Shown: positions 1-7,236 of the stretch, one piece after another | Layout: every line of letters begins with the position of its first letter | Position numbering within the stretch: the first letter of the stretch is position 1 | Assembly (NCBI GenBank): GCA_031264895.1 | Contig: JAISDI010000264.1 | Location: 1-14,544 of the forward strand | Reading direction: 5' to 3' | Source: Endomicrobium sp. | GTDB taxonomy: Bacteria; Elusimicrobiota; Endomicrobiia; Endomicrobiales; Endomicrobiaceae | Length of the DNA stretch: 14,544 nt | Made by a program: the position numbers and the translations under genes | Notes under the pieces: model-generated | The model's database searches: none | Seen by the model: only the letters and a program-made list of their open reading frames with translations | What the model was told of the DNA's origin: nothing

Positions 1-1820
1 TTTACTCCCGTTTGCGCCGCTTCTTCCGAAACCATCTCCAATGTTTCTATCGCAAATAAACCTTCTGTTTTTTTATTTATACTTCCGTCTTCTTCCTCTT
101 TATTTCCTTCTACCAGCGATATTTCCGTTTTGGTGTACGTGTGTCCTTCCATTTCTATCGTTTCAGAATATTCCTGCACGTTCACGCTTCCGCTGTGGTT
201 TGCATACGCCATCTGCCCGTCTGCTATTCCTACGTATATGTTGTCCGTCCCGTTTTCATTTTGATACAGCGCTATCTGCTCCTGTGTTTCGTCGGCATTT
301 CTTACCGCTATCAGCCCATGCCCTCTTTCTTCTCCAGTTTCCTGCACTTTCTCTATCGTCGCTACCGTTACGCTTGTCGACTCTTTTTTCTTTGCGCGCG
401 CTTTTTGTAAATTTTCTTTTTTCTCATCTACGCTTTGCTCGTTTATATTTCCTTTTTTTGCCACTTCGTCTTTATCGTTTTGCACCACTTCTTCCACTTT
501 ACTGTCTACCGCTATGTCCCCTTCCAAACTTTCCGTTTCTTCAGCTTTGGGTTCTTGGTTTAATTCCTGCTGCTCCTCAGCCTTTCTTTCTTCGATCCCG
601 GCTTCCATATCTTTTGCGTTTTGGCTCGTTTCAGTTCTGGACTCCACTGCCACTGTCGTCTTGTATCCCCCGTCTCTCACCCCGCCTGCTTCAAAAAACT
701 GGTCTACGCGCGCTTGCAGCTCTTCTTTTTTCTTTTCGTCATTTTCAGCTTTTCCGTTATTGTCAAACGTTTCTGTCACTTTCCCTTTTTCGTCAACTCT
801 TCCAAGCGGCTTGTCTTCCCTTCCCTGCTCTACTACATCCCCGCCTTTGTTTACCGTTATGTTCTGCCTGCCGGTCTCCGCCTGCTTCGTTCCCACCATA
901 TCGATCTGCCGGTTGGCCGGAGGCAATACCTCGATCGCCGCATTATTGGCTGCCGCTCCCATATCTTTTACATCCTGACGGGTTTCCGTTTTAAACTCCG
1001 GAGACACGGTCGTCTTGTATCCGCCTCCTACCACTCCGCCAGCTTCAAAAAACTGGTTTACGCGCGCCTGTAAGTCTTCTTTTTTATTCCCGTCATTTTC
1101 TGTCCTTCCGGCATTGTCAAAAGTGGTTATAACTCTCCCTATATCGTCAACTCTTCCAAGCAGTATATCTTCCCTTCCCTGCTCTACTACATATCCGCCT
1201 TTATTTACCGTTATGTTCTGCTGGCTTATTTCCATCTGCATTTCCGGCAGCCGCATTCCCACTATATCGACCGGCTGGTTCATAGTCTCCGGGATCAAAG
1301 GCAACACCGCTCTATATTCCTCTGCCACTGTCGTCTTGTATTCGCCGCCTCTCATTCCGCCAGCTTCAAAAAACTGGTTTACGCGCGCCTGTAGATCTTC
1401 TCTTTTATTTACGTCATTTTCAGTTCTTCCGGCATTGTCAAAAGTGGTTATAACTCTCCCCAGATCATCAATGCTTCCCAGCGGCTTGTCCGCTCCACGC
1501 CCTTGTTCCACTATGTTTCCAAAATTGTTTATCGTTATGTTCTGCTTGCTCATCTCCATCTGCATTTCCATCGGCAGCTGCGTTCCCGCCAAATCCACCT
1601 GCCGGTTTACGCTTCCCGGCCCCGAAGGCATCGCCACGCTTGTAGTGTTTTCCGTGCTTATCTTTTTCTTCTTTAAATCGTCATCCGTCGCTCCATAGGC
1701 AGCCGGCTGCACTAAATTAAGTAAAAAACACACCAGCACCGTTAACGACACTATCTTCATAAATTTCTGCCGTCTCCAGTGCATCTCAAAATAATCCATG
1801 ATTTTTTCTTTGATCTTCAT
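1..1820 (-). CDS. Large secreted protein with three ~110-residue repeats, 3' end outside the window
   Basis: The minus strand is open from an ATG at 1820 to the left edge: 606 codons, no stop. A strong ribosome site (GGAGGA, four bases before the ATG) fixes the start. Residues 1-44 form a long signal peptide: a charged 20-residue extension (MKIKEKIMDYFEMHWRRQKF), a hydrophobic core at about 23-37, and likely cleavage after AYGA at 44. Three related repeats follow at about 72-180, 181-302 and 303-405. Each has NITxN, VxEQGRxD, LGxxDxxGxVxxTFDNxGxxEND, ExLQARVxQFFEAGG and YKTTV. Residues ~406-480 are very acidic and Lys-rich, probably a linker. From ~481 a new, probably globular region begins (SVTVATIEKVQETG, then IYVGIADGQMAYANHSG). 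No catalytic motif is visible and I do not recognise the family. The long signal peptide and repeats suggest a giant surface or adhesin-like protein (inference). Plus-strand frames here are Phe/Leu/Ser/Pro-rich antisense shadows. Confidence 0.85.
   Translation of the reverse strand, partial: MKIKEKIMDYFEMHWRRQKFMKIVSLTVLVCFLLNLVQPAAYGATDDDLKKKKISTENTTSVAMPSGPGSVNRQVDLAGTQLPMEMQMEMSKQNITINNFGNIVEQGRGADKPLGSIDDLGRVITTFDNAGRTENDVNKREDLQARVNQFFEAGGMRGGEYKTTVAEEYRAVLPLIPETMNQPVDIVGMRLPEMQMEISQQNITVNKGGYVVEQGREDILLGRVDDIGRVITTFDNAGRTENDGNKKEDLQARVNQFFEAGGVVGGGYKTTVSPEFKTETRQDVKDMGAAANNAAIEVLPPANRQIDMVGTKQAETGRQNITVNKGGDVVEQGREDKPLGRVDEKGKVTETFDNNGKAENDEKKKEELQARVDQFFEAGGVRDGGYKTTVAVESRTETSQNAKDMEAGIEERKAEEQQELNQEPKAEETESLEGDIAVDSKVEEVVQNDKDEVAKKGNINEQSVDEKKENLQKARAKKKESTSVTVATIEKVQETGEERGHGLIAVRNADETQEQIALYQNENGTDNIYVGIADGQMAYANHSGSVNVQEYSETIEMEGHTYTKTEISLVEGNKEEEDGSINKKTEGLFAIETLEMVSEEAAQTGV
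606..1607 (-). repeat. Three in-frame tandem coding repeats inside the secreted protein
   Basis: Unit 1 lies at about 1281-1607, unit 2 at 915-1280 and unit 3 at 606-914. The FFEAGG motif recurs with a spacing of 321 bases between units 1 and 2 (107 codons) and 354 bases between units 2 and 3 (118 codons). Units 1 and 2 are nearly identical in places at DNA level: 1357-1393 matches 1036-1072 over 37 bases, and 1426-1460 matches 1105-1139 over 35 bases. Unit 3 is more diverged. Units 2 and 3 each end in a short variable tail, which explains the different spacing. The pattern indicates internal duplication, with recent copying or gene conversion between units 1 and 2. Confidence 0.85.
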
Positions 1821-1888
1821 TTTCTCCTCCGTCCTCTGTTTATTTTTTATTTCTTTTTCCCTGCTTTCCATTTTTTTCTTCCCCATAC

Positions 1889-1934
1889 AAAAAACAAGAA
1901 CCTCGGCATTCTTTTTTATCTATGCCGAGATTCT
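1889..1934 (-). terminator. Intrinsic terminator after the small membrane-protein gene
   Basis: On the minus strand, 1934-1922 pairs with 1909-1897 as a 13-bp stem (AGAATCTCGGCAT against ATGCCGAGGTTCT, one G-U pair) with a 12-nt A-rich loop. It is followed by TGTTTTTT at 1896-1889. The 5' arm overlaps the last codons and stop of the gene ending at 1920. It lies ~70 bases upstream of the ATG at 1820, so the repeat protein probably has its own promoter or depends on read-through. Confidence 0.8.
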
Positions 1935-2510
1935 CATTTTTCGTATTCTGTTTATTTTTAATATATTCTCTTGCGCCAACCCTTTTCTTTGTCTTATCGC
2001 CGCTATAAATATCAGAAATAACATAAGCAGACAGCCAAAATTACCGCCTTTACCTATTTTATCACCGCAATACTCATTATTAAATATTATTTCCGAATAC
2101 GTAAAACCCAATGCCCATTTCTCGCTTTCATTCGCCATTTCCCTCTTCATATTCATTGAAGACGCCGGCATTATACCGTTCGTTTCGCTACCGCTTTCAC
2201 CATTTCTTTCTTCACCCATACCGGCCGGCATCCTTTCCGCTCCCACTTCATTAAACAGTAACGTTTTTATATGTTTGTACGCTTTATTCGCTATTTTTAC
2301 CAGCGAGTCATTGCATTTGCTTATCACTGCCGACATCACATTCTGCGTCGCGGCTATCGTTATCATAAACAAACTGTGTCTTCCTATTTCTACCGTGCTA
2401 AATGCAAATCCGTTTACCAACATACATATAAATATAAAAAACACACACAGCTTTTTCTTTAAGATCTGTGTACTTTTATTTACTGTCGGATAGGCTTTTT
2501 TGTTTAACAT
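1920..2510 (-). CDS. Hypothetical membrane or secreted protein, 196 aa
   Basis: The protein is not one I recognise. It starts MLNKKAYPTVNKSTQILKKK, followed by a hydrophobic stretch at about 21-38 ending GFAFS, which looks like an uncleaved anchor or a Sec signal peptide. A moderately hydrophobic segment lies at about 46-63. The middle, about 88-130, is Gly/Glu/Met/Ser-rich and probably disordered. A second clear transmembrane helix lies at about 159-173 and is followed by a basic tail rich in Arg and Lys. That layout suggests a protein anchored at one or both ends with the middle outside the cytoplasm and the basic tail inside. The ribosome site is weak (GGGAAAAAGA just before the ATG at 2510). 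Gene-like ending is supported by the terminator that overlaps its stop. It lies on the same strand as, and just upstream of, the repeat protein; a functional link is only suggested by position. Confidence 0.65.
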   Translation of the reverse strand: MLNKKAYPTVNKSTQILKKKLCVFFIFICMLVNGFAFSTVEIGRHSLFMITIAATQNVMSAVISKCNDSLVKIANKAYKHIKTLLFNEVGAERMPAGMGEERNGESGSETNGIMPASSMNMKREMANESEKWALGFTYSEIIFNNEYCGDKIGKGGNFGCLLMLFLIFIAAIRQRKGLAQENILKINRIRKMRISA

Positions 2511-2831
2511 TCTTTTTCCCGATAATAACTTTTTTAAAATATTTATATCTCTAAAACAATGCCCAATGTTGTTTACAAATTATAATATATAGTTATGAAA
2601 TTTTCTGATCATCTATGCAAAACTTTTGTGAAAAGAACAAAGTTTTTTAATTATTTACTTCTACATTATTTACATTTGTTATATTAGCGGTTATTGCGCT
2701 ACACATATATATATTCTCCAATGTCAAAATAAGAATTGCACGTTCCAAGACTCTCGGCCGGCCTCCTGACTTTTGCGTTTGAAAAAAACTTTCTAAAATT
2801 CACTTATAAAAAGTGAAAATAGCGGCCGCCA

Positions 2832-2860
2832 AAATACGCAAGTCATGTATTGGCGTATTT
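2832..2860. promoter_or_regulatory. Operator-like inverted repeat next to the -35 box
   Basis: AAATACGC (2832-2839) and GCGTATTT (2853-2860) form a perfect 8-bp inverted repeat with a 13-nt spacer. Arm centres are 21 bp apart, two helical turns, as expected for a dimeric DNA-binding protein. The right arm overlaps the -35 hexamer at 2859, so a bound protein could block the polymerase. No regulator gene is visible in the window, so the regulatory role is inferred. Confidence 0.4.
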
Positions 2861-2887
2861 CACAAAAAACTAAAGAATTTGTACAAT
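2859..2887 (+). promoter_or_regulatory. Sigma70-type promoter giving a nearly leaderless mRNA
   Basis: TTCACA at 2859-2864, a 17-bp spacer, and TACAAT at 2882-2887; each hexamer matches consensus at five of six bases. Transcription would begin near 2894, only a few bases before the ATG at 2897. This explains why that ATG lacks a Shine-Dalgarno site and argues against the upstream GTG start at 2813. Confidence 0.55.
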
Positions 2888-2896
2888 AGCGATATT

Positions 2897-3274
2897 ATGG
2901 GTTTTATCAAGAACTTTTTTTCTGACGCAAAAGAAGGAATTTTTGTTCTTTTTTATGCCGTTAAAGACAAAAGAACTCCGCTGTATATAAAAATTTTGAT
3001 TTTAGCCGCAGCTGCGTATCTGGTATTGCCGGTCGATATAATACCAGACTGGTTTGTCCCTTTAGGGCTGCTTGACGATTTTGCGATAGTACCGTCTTTA
3101 TTTTATTTCGCGCATAAAAGTCTTCCTAAAGAAGTTTTAAACGAATCGCAAGAAAAAGCGAAAAAAACCGATAAAACGGTAAACACAAGCATAATAGCTT
3201 TATTTTTTGCCGCCGCAGCGGCAGTTATTCTTTTTTTGATTTTGCTTTACCTGTTCTATAAAATGATATTTTAA
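2897..3274 (+). CDS. DUF1232 (YkvA-like) family membrane protein
   Basis: With the ATG at 2897 the product is 125 aa. Residues ~19-75 match the DUF1232/YkvA pattern: a basic KDKRTPLYIK entry, a hydrophobic helix, then YLVLPVDIIPDWFVPLG and LLDDFAIVP, the family's P[IV]D[IL]IPD and LDD signatures. A charged linker (~76-98) is followed by a strong C-terminal transmembrane helix (~99-121) ending in YKMIF. The family is small, widespread and membrane-associated, with no established biochemical role. The frame is open back to a GTG at 2813, which would add 28 residues, but neither start has a Shine-Dalgarno site and the best promoter lies between them, so I prefer the ATG at 2897. The stop is 17 bases before the next gene, so the two are probably co-transcribed. 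Confidence 0.85.
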   Translation: MGFIKNFFSDAKEGIFVLFYAVKDKRTPLYIKILILAAAAYLVLPVDIIPDWFVPLGLLDDFAIVPSLFYFAHKSLPKEVLNESQEKAKKTDKTVNTSIIALFFAAAAAVILFLILLYLFYKMIF

Positions 3275-3291
3275 ATTTTAATGAGGAAATA

Positions 3292-3936
3292 ATGAAAAAG
3301 ATTTTTTTAGCTTTATTTTTTACCGCATCATGCGCCGGCTTTTGCTCCGCCGCAAGAGAGTTTGTCGAAGGAACAGACTATTTTGCAGAGTATAAACAAA
3401 ACGAAGAAAACATGGCGGCGGTCTTACGTATAAACTTTACAAATTTGACGCCTGATCCGGAAGAAGCGGAAAGCATTCTTAAAGACCAGCTTACTGTTTT
3501 CGGACAGATCCTCGAAACCGAAAAAGAAGTTTTGAAAAAAGAAAAAGAAGAAGCTGCAAAAGAGCAGGAGAAAAAAGAGAAAACCAAAAAAGGCAAAACA
3601 AAAAAGTCTAAAGAAAAAGACGTAAAAGAGATCGATCCCTTATTGGAAGAAGAGGAAGAAGAAAAGTTCAAAAACATAATAGGTTCCGTATGGTACGGCG
3701 TTGACGACAACCCTGAAAACATGGCAAAAGTGCAATACAGCGAAAATTCAAGCGCTTTCGTATGGCTTGGCAAAACGCAAAAAATTGTCCCCTTCCCTGA
3801 GTACATAAAATTCCTGAAAAAAGAAAAAGAACAGAAAAAACAAAAAGAAAAGGAAAAAGCCCTGCTTTTAAAACAGCTCACGCAGCAGGGATCGCCCGAT
3901 TCTGAAGAAGAATCGGAAGAATCCGCATTGGATTGA
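3292..3936 (+). CDS. Exported Lys/Glu-rich coiled-coil protein, unknown function
   Basis: The product is 214 aa. The start is set by GAGG at 3283-3286, five bases before the ATG. Residues 1-21 form a Sec signal peptide with cleavage probably near CSAA at 18-21. TASC at 11-14 is a poor lipobox, so a lipoprotein is less likely. The mature protein alternates short ordered segments with highly charged helices: ordered ~22-75 (AAVLRINFTNLTPDP), Lys/Glu coiled-coil-like ~76-126, ordered ~127-172 (IIGSVWYGVDDNPENMAKV, then SAFVWLGKTQKIVPFPEY), a second Lys-rich helix ~173-195, and an acidic Ser/Glu tail. The ordered segments may pack as one domain interrupted by the charged insertion. It lies 17 bases after the DUF1232 gene and is probably its operon partner. 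I know no family for it. The antisense frame at 3378-3881 is a shadow of the purine-rich codons. Confidence 0.8.
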   Translation: MKKIFLALFFTASCAGFCSAAREFVEGTDYFAEYKQNEENMAAVLRINFTNLTPDPEEAESILKDQLTVFGQILETEKEVLKKEKEEAAKEQEKKEKTKKGKTKKSKEKDVKEIDPLLEEEEEEKFKNIIGSVWYGVDDNPENMAKVQYSENSSAFVWLGKTQKIVPFPEYIKFLKKEKEQKKQKEKEKALLLKQLTQQGSPDSEEESEESALD

Positions 3937-3951
3937 ATAATCCCCCAATTC

Positions 3952-3995
3952 TAAAAAATCAGAAATTCCCCCTTTTTTAAAGGGGAATTAACGGC
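3952..3995. repeat. Degenerate copy of the dispersed AATTCCC/GGGGAATT hairpin element
   Basis: AATTCCCC (3964-3971) and GGGGAATT (3982-3989) are perfect inverted arms. With the TTT/AAA pairs inside, the stem is about 11 bp with one bulged C. The right flank ACGGCAACGAC is the same kind of flank seen beside the other copies. The copy lacks the GGTGGC...GACGGGG half. There is no T-run after the stem on the plus strand, so it is a poor intrinsic terminator for the gene ending at 3936, although it could serve as a transcript end. A 15-base word, AAAAAATCAGAAATT, just left of the hairpin recurs near 7352-7366. Confidence 0.6.
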
Positions 3996-4073
3996 AACGA
4001 CAAGATGGATTCCGGCTTTTGTCGTAACAGACATATGAAATAACGGGATAATATTTGAGGCGTGTTCACGCCC

Positions 4074-4090
4074 TAGTTTGTTTGCTATAG
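4074..4090. repeat. 17-bp inverted repeat, left copy
   Basis: TAGTTTGTTTGCTATAG at 4074-4090 recurs as an exact reverse complement at 7562-7578. The two copies bracket the first VIT-domain gene. Their flanks do not match. Confidence 0.6.
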
Positions 4091-4097
4091 ATATTAT

Positions 4098-4126
4098 TTG
4101 TGATACTTTTACAAATCGCGCATAGT
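4098..4126 (+). promoter_or_regulatory. Candidate promoter of the first VIT-domain gene
   Basis: TTGTGA at 4098-4103, 17 bp, CATAGT at 4121-4126; four of six matches in each box. The overlapping word TAGTAT (4123-4128), at 19 bp, is an alternative -10 and resembles the one upstream of gdhA. This would give a leader of roughly 55 bases before the ATG at 4187. Confidence 0.35.
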
Positions 4127-4186
4127 ATTTGTACGGGCTTTGGAAATTTTATGTCAAATGCCTGAATGGATAAACCGGAGGGGAAA

Positions 4187-7100
4187 ATGAAAAAGATCGT
4201 TGCTTCTTTTGTTGCCGTTATTATGTTTTCGGGCGCGTTGTTTGCGCAAAGCGGGTTTAAAACTCTTCAGCGGGAAAGTTCCGGTCAGAGTGAAGAAAGG
4301 AGCGTCATTGTACCGCTGCCAAGTCCGGTTCCTGTTATGCATATTGTCGTCTCTCCGGACAGAAAGCCCATTAACATTCAGGATTTGAAAGTTGACGTTG
4401 AGGTCGTAGGCAATCTTGCAATGACAACTTATGAAATTGTTTTTTATAACCCGAATCATGTTATTATGGAAGGCGAGTTTATTTTTCCTTTGACCGAAAA
4501 CCAGAACGTTTCCGCGATAGCTTTGGACATTAACGGAAAAATGAGAGACGGAGTAGTTGTCGAAAAACAAAAAGCCAGAGAAACGTTTGAAGCCATAGTG
4601 CGCCGCGGAGTAGACCCCGCGCTTGTCGAAAAATCTGCCGGAAACCAGTTTAAAATGCGCATATATCCTTTTAATCCGAACAATACGCGAAAACTAAAAG
4701 TAACCATAGAAGAACCGCTCATAACGAAAAATAACAATTATATATACAATCTTCCGTTAAAATTTAACCAACAAATCAATTTTGATTTAAATGTTGAAAT
4801 TCCTCTGGATTCCGTTGCGGCGCTGCCGGAAACCGATACGGATTTACCAAACTTTTCTTTCGCTAAAGCAAGCAATATGTATAAAGCTTCTTTTTCGAAA
4901 AAGAATTACCTTTTGGATAATCAGGTTTCTTTTGCGCTGCCAAAACTTAAAGAAGAGCCGGTTTTTACGCATACGGACGGCAAAGAAACGTATTTTTATT
5001 CAGACATTGACATAAAAACCGCTTCCAAAGATAAATCTCTTCCTAAAAAAATCGCGATTATATGGGATTCTTCTCTTTCGTCTTCAAAACGCGATATTTC
5101 AAGAGAATTTGCAGCGCTAGGTTCTTATTTAAAACAAATTTCGGACGTCGAAATAACTTTTGTCACGTTTAACATTAAAACCGATATAAATAAAAAGTTT
5201 ACGATCAAAAAAGGCGATTGGAGCGAATTAAAAAAAGAAATTGAAAATTTGGTATACGACGGCGCAACACGTTTTGATAAACTGAATTTTGGCGATTTGA
5301 AAGCCGACGAAATTTTATTGTTTACCGACGGTATAAGCACTTTCGGAGACACTAGGATAGCGCAAAGCGGCGTTCCGGTTTTTGTTATAAATTCTTCTTT
5401 GGAATTTAACCGCGGGGAACTTGTAAACGCCGCTGTTAAAAGCGGAGGAAGTTTTATAAACCTTAACGGCATCAGCGATAAAGAAGCCGAGATGCTTTTG
5501 ACAAAACAGAATTTAAAACTTGTTTCCTGCGAATACGATAAAAGCAAATTCAAAGATATTTATCCGCAGCCCGGAACAGATGTCGGTGAGAATTTTACTT
5601 TTGCCGGCATACTGACTGCGTCTGCAGGGGAAATAACTTTATCTTTCGGTTACGATAAAAAGAATATAGTTTTTACGAAAAAGATAAAAATTAAGTCCGG
5701 CGCCGGCAATTCTGCGGTCGCAAGGCTTTGGGCAGCGCAAAAAATTAAAGATTTGGAAATGGATTCCGTAAGAAACGAAAACGAAATTGTAAAACTCGGG
5801 AAAGCATATTCCATAGTAACGGATTTTACTTCGCTTCTTGTTCTTGAAAATCTAATGGATTACATAACTTACAAAATCACTCCTCCGCAGGAATATCTCG
5901 CGGAATATAACAGAATCATCGGCAGAATGTCAAAAAATGAGCAAGACGTTCAAAAATCCGCTCTGGAAGATTCCATACGACAGGCAAGAGAAATAAAATA
6001 TTGGTGGAATAAAGATTTTGACCAAAGCAAACCTCCGCAGAAATTTGAAAAACTTAAATCCGGAACGAGTACGGCAGAAGAAGAACTTATACTCGAGGAA
6101 GTGAAGGAAATGTCAGGTGAGATTATGATGGATGCACAGTTTGAAGAACGTTCGGCGGCAGAAGCCCAAACCAAAGGAATGACCTCAGATAGAACGCGCG
6201 TGTCGCGGCTCATGGTTGAGCAGTCAGAGAGGGCAGAGGCTGAACAGGTGCGAGGCGCTCGTCGTATGGCTGAAGCAAAATCATCTGCGCCTGCTCCTGA
6301 GCAATCACAGCCGAAAGCAAGCGTGCAGATAAAAGCATGGGATCCTAAAACTCCGTATATGAAAATATTGAAAAAATCTAAAGACAGCGAACTTTATCAA
6401 GATTATCTTAAACTTAAAACCGGATACGATGACCAGCCTTCGTTCTTCTTTGACATTACCGACGAATTTATGCGCCGCAAAATGAACGATAAAGCCGTAA
6501 TAGTATTGTCCAATATAGCTGAAATGAAATTGGATAATCCGGAAATGCTTCGCATTGCGGCAAATAAGCTTATGGAGCTTGGTCAATATCAGTATGCGGT
6601 CGACATGTTTGAAAAAATCGTCAAGCTCAGAGGTGAAGATCCTCAATCTTACAGGGATTTAGCTTTAGCGTATCAGGCAAATAAAGAGTATCAAAAAGCA
6701 TTGGACACTTTCTATAAAATTCTGCTCAGTTCATGGAATGACAGGTTTGACGGCATACAACAGATAATTTTTGTCGAAATGAACGATCTGATTTCTTTAA
6801 GCCCGAAACTTGACATTTCAAAAATAGACAAAGAACTGATATTTGCAATGCCAGTAGACATAAGGATAGTTTTGGGCTGGAGTTCAGACGATACCGATAT
6901 CGATATACACGTTACCGACCCGTACAATGAAAAGGCTTATTATGGAAACAGACTTACTCGTATCGGCGGAAGAGTTTCTCCTGATTTAACGCAAGGTTTC
7001 GGCCCGGAAGAGTTCATGCTTAAAAAAGCCGTGAACGGCGATTACAATATAAGCACAAACAATTTTGGAGACAGAAGGCAAAGCATATCAGGCCCTACCG

Positions 7101-7222
7101 TTTTATATCTCGACATTTACACGTTCTACGGCACAAAAAAGCAAACGCACCAGCGCGTTTTAGTCAGAACCGAAAACGTTAAAGAAGACAATATAATAGG
7201 CACGGTAAACTTTAAAGAATAA
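4187..7222 (+). CDS. Exported VIT / vWA-like / TPR / DUF2135 protein, paralog A
   Basis: The product is 1,011 aa from the ATG at 4187, chosen because GGAGGGG lies just upstream and a signal peptide starts there (MKKIVASFVAVIMFSGALFA, cleaved before QSG). Residues ~60-178 are a VIT domain (MTTYEIVFYNPN, MEGEFIFPL, ALDINGKMRD, MRIYPFNPN). Residues ~288-440 are vWA-like with MIDAS candidates D294-S296-S298 (WDSSLS), T361 and D381 (LLFTDG). ITIH-type motifs RLWAAQKI (~513-520) and VTDFTSLLVLE (~544-554) follow. An Ala/Glu/Arg/Gln-rich linker spans ~625-715, TPR-like helices ~765-850 (YRDLALAYQANKEYQKALD), and DUF2135 ~888-1011 (VDIRIVLGW, TDIDIHV, GPTVLYLDIYTFYG). DUF2135 also occurs in E. coli YfaP. 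VIT-vWA modules usually mediate metal-dependent protein contacts; the role here is unknown, probably in the periplasm or at the cell surface. A close paralog follows at 8047. Confidence 0.92.
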   Translation: MKKIVASFVAVIMFSGALFAQSGFKTLQRESSGQSEERSVIVPLPSPVPVMHIVVSPDRKPINIQDLKVDVEVVGNLAMTTYEIVFYNPNHVIMEGEFIFPLTENQNVSAIALDINGKMRDGVVVEKQKARETFEAIVRRGVDPALVEKSAGNQFKMRIYPFNPNNTRKLKVTIEEPLITKNNNYIYNLPLKFNQQINFDLNVEIPLDSVAALPETDTDLPNFSFAKASNMYKASFSKKNYLLDNQVSFALPKLKEEPVFTHTDGKETYFYSDIDIKTASKDKSLPKKIAIIWDSSLSSSKRDISREFAALGSYLKQISDVEITFVTFNIKTDINKKFTIKKGDWSELKKEIENLVYDGATRFDKLNFGDLKADEILLFTDGISTFGDTRIAQSGVPVFVINSSLEFNRGELVNAAVKSGGSFINLNGISDKEAEMLLTKQNLKLVSCEYDKSKFKDIYPQPGTDVGENFTFAGILTASAGEITLSFGYDKKNIVFTKKIKIKSGAGNSAVARLWAAQKIKDLEMDSVRNENEIVKLGKAYSIVTDFTSLLVLENLMDYITYKITPPQEYLAEYNRIIGRMSKNEQDVQKSALEDSIRQAREIKYWWNKDFDQSKPPQKFEKLKSGTSTAEEELILEEVKEMSGEIMMDAQFEERSAAEAQTKGMTSDRTRVSRLMVEQSERAEAEQVRGARRMAEAKSSAPAPEQSQPKASVQIKAWDPKTPYMKILKKSKDSELYQDYLKLKTGYDDQPSFFFDITDEFMRRKMNDKAVIVLSNIAEMKLDNPEMLRIAANKLMELGQYQYAVDMFEKIVKLRGEDPQSYRDLALAYQANKEYQKALDTFYKILLSSWNDRFDGIQQIIFVEMNDLISLSPKLDISKIDKELIFAMPVDIRIVLGWSSDDTDIDIHVTDPYNEKAYYGNRLTRIGGRVSPDLTQGFGPEEFMLKKAVNGDYNISTNNFGDRRQSISGPTVLYLDIYTFYGTKKQTHQRVLVRTENVKEDNIIGTVNFKE

Positions 7223-7236
7223 ACAAAGAGTAACGT

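Larger units (their letters stand above)
2511..2896. other. AT-rich divergent intergenic region
   Basis: This stretch separates the minus-strand gene starting at 2510 from the plus-strand gene starting at 2897. Most of it is very AT-rich (for example 2575-2600), with several TATAAT-like words on both strands but no convincing -35/-10 pair for the minus-strand gene. It contains an 8-bp palindrome GGCCGGCC at 2757-2764. Its right end holds the promoter and inverted repeat described separately. I see no RNA gene or coding sequence in it. The open frame can be extended left to a GTG at 2813, but that extension lacks a ribosome site and overlaps the promoter. Confidence 0.6.

Noticed and set aside
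41..1698. Plus-strand open frames of 150-317 codons across 41-1698
   Set aside because: They are antisense to the well-supported 606-codon minus-strand gene, have Phe/Leu/Ser/Pro-rich nonsense composition and repeat because the opposite strand repeats; none has a suitable ribosome site.
1798..2493. Plus-strand open frame of 231 codons
   Set aside because: It overlaps two minus-strand genes and the terminator between them. The minus frame has a signal-like N-terminus, a terminator at its stop and better composition.
2813..2896. GTG start that would lengthen the DUF1232 protein by 28 residues
   Set aside because: There is no ribosome site, the extension is outside the family domain, and the best promoter (2859-2887) lies inside it.
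3331..3336. Lipoprotein cleavage at Cys14 of the Lys/Glu-rich protein
   Set aside because: TASC lacks the usual Leu/Val/Ile at -3, and a standard signal-peptidase site follows at CSAA.
3378..3881. Minus-strand open frame of 167 codons
   Set aside because: Shadow of the Lys/Glu codons of the gene at 3292-3936, giving a Phe/Ser-rich product.
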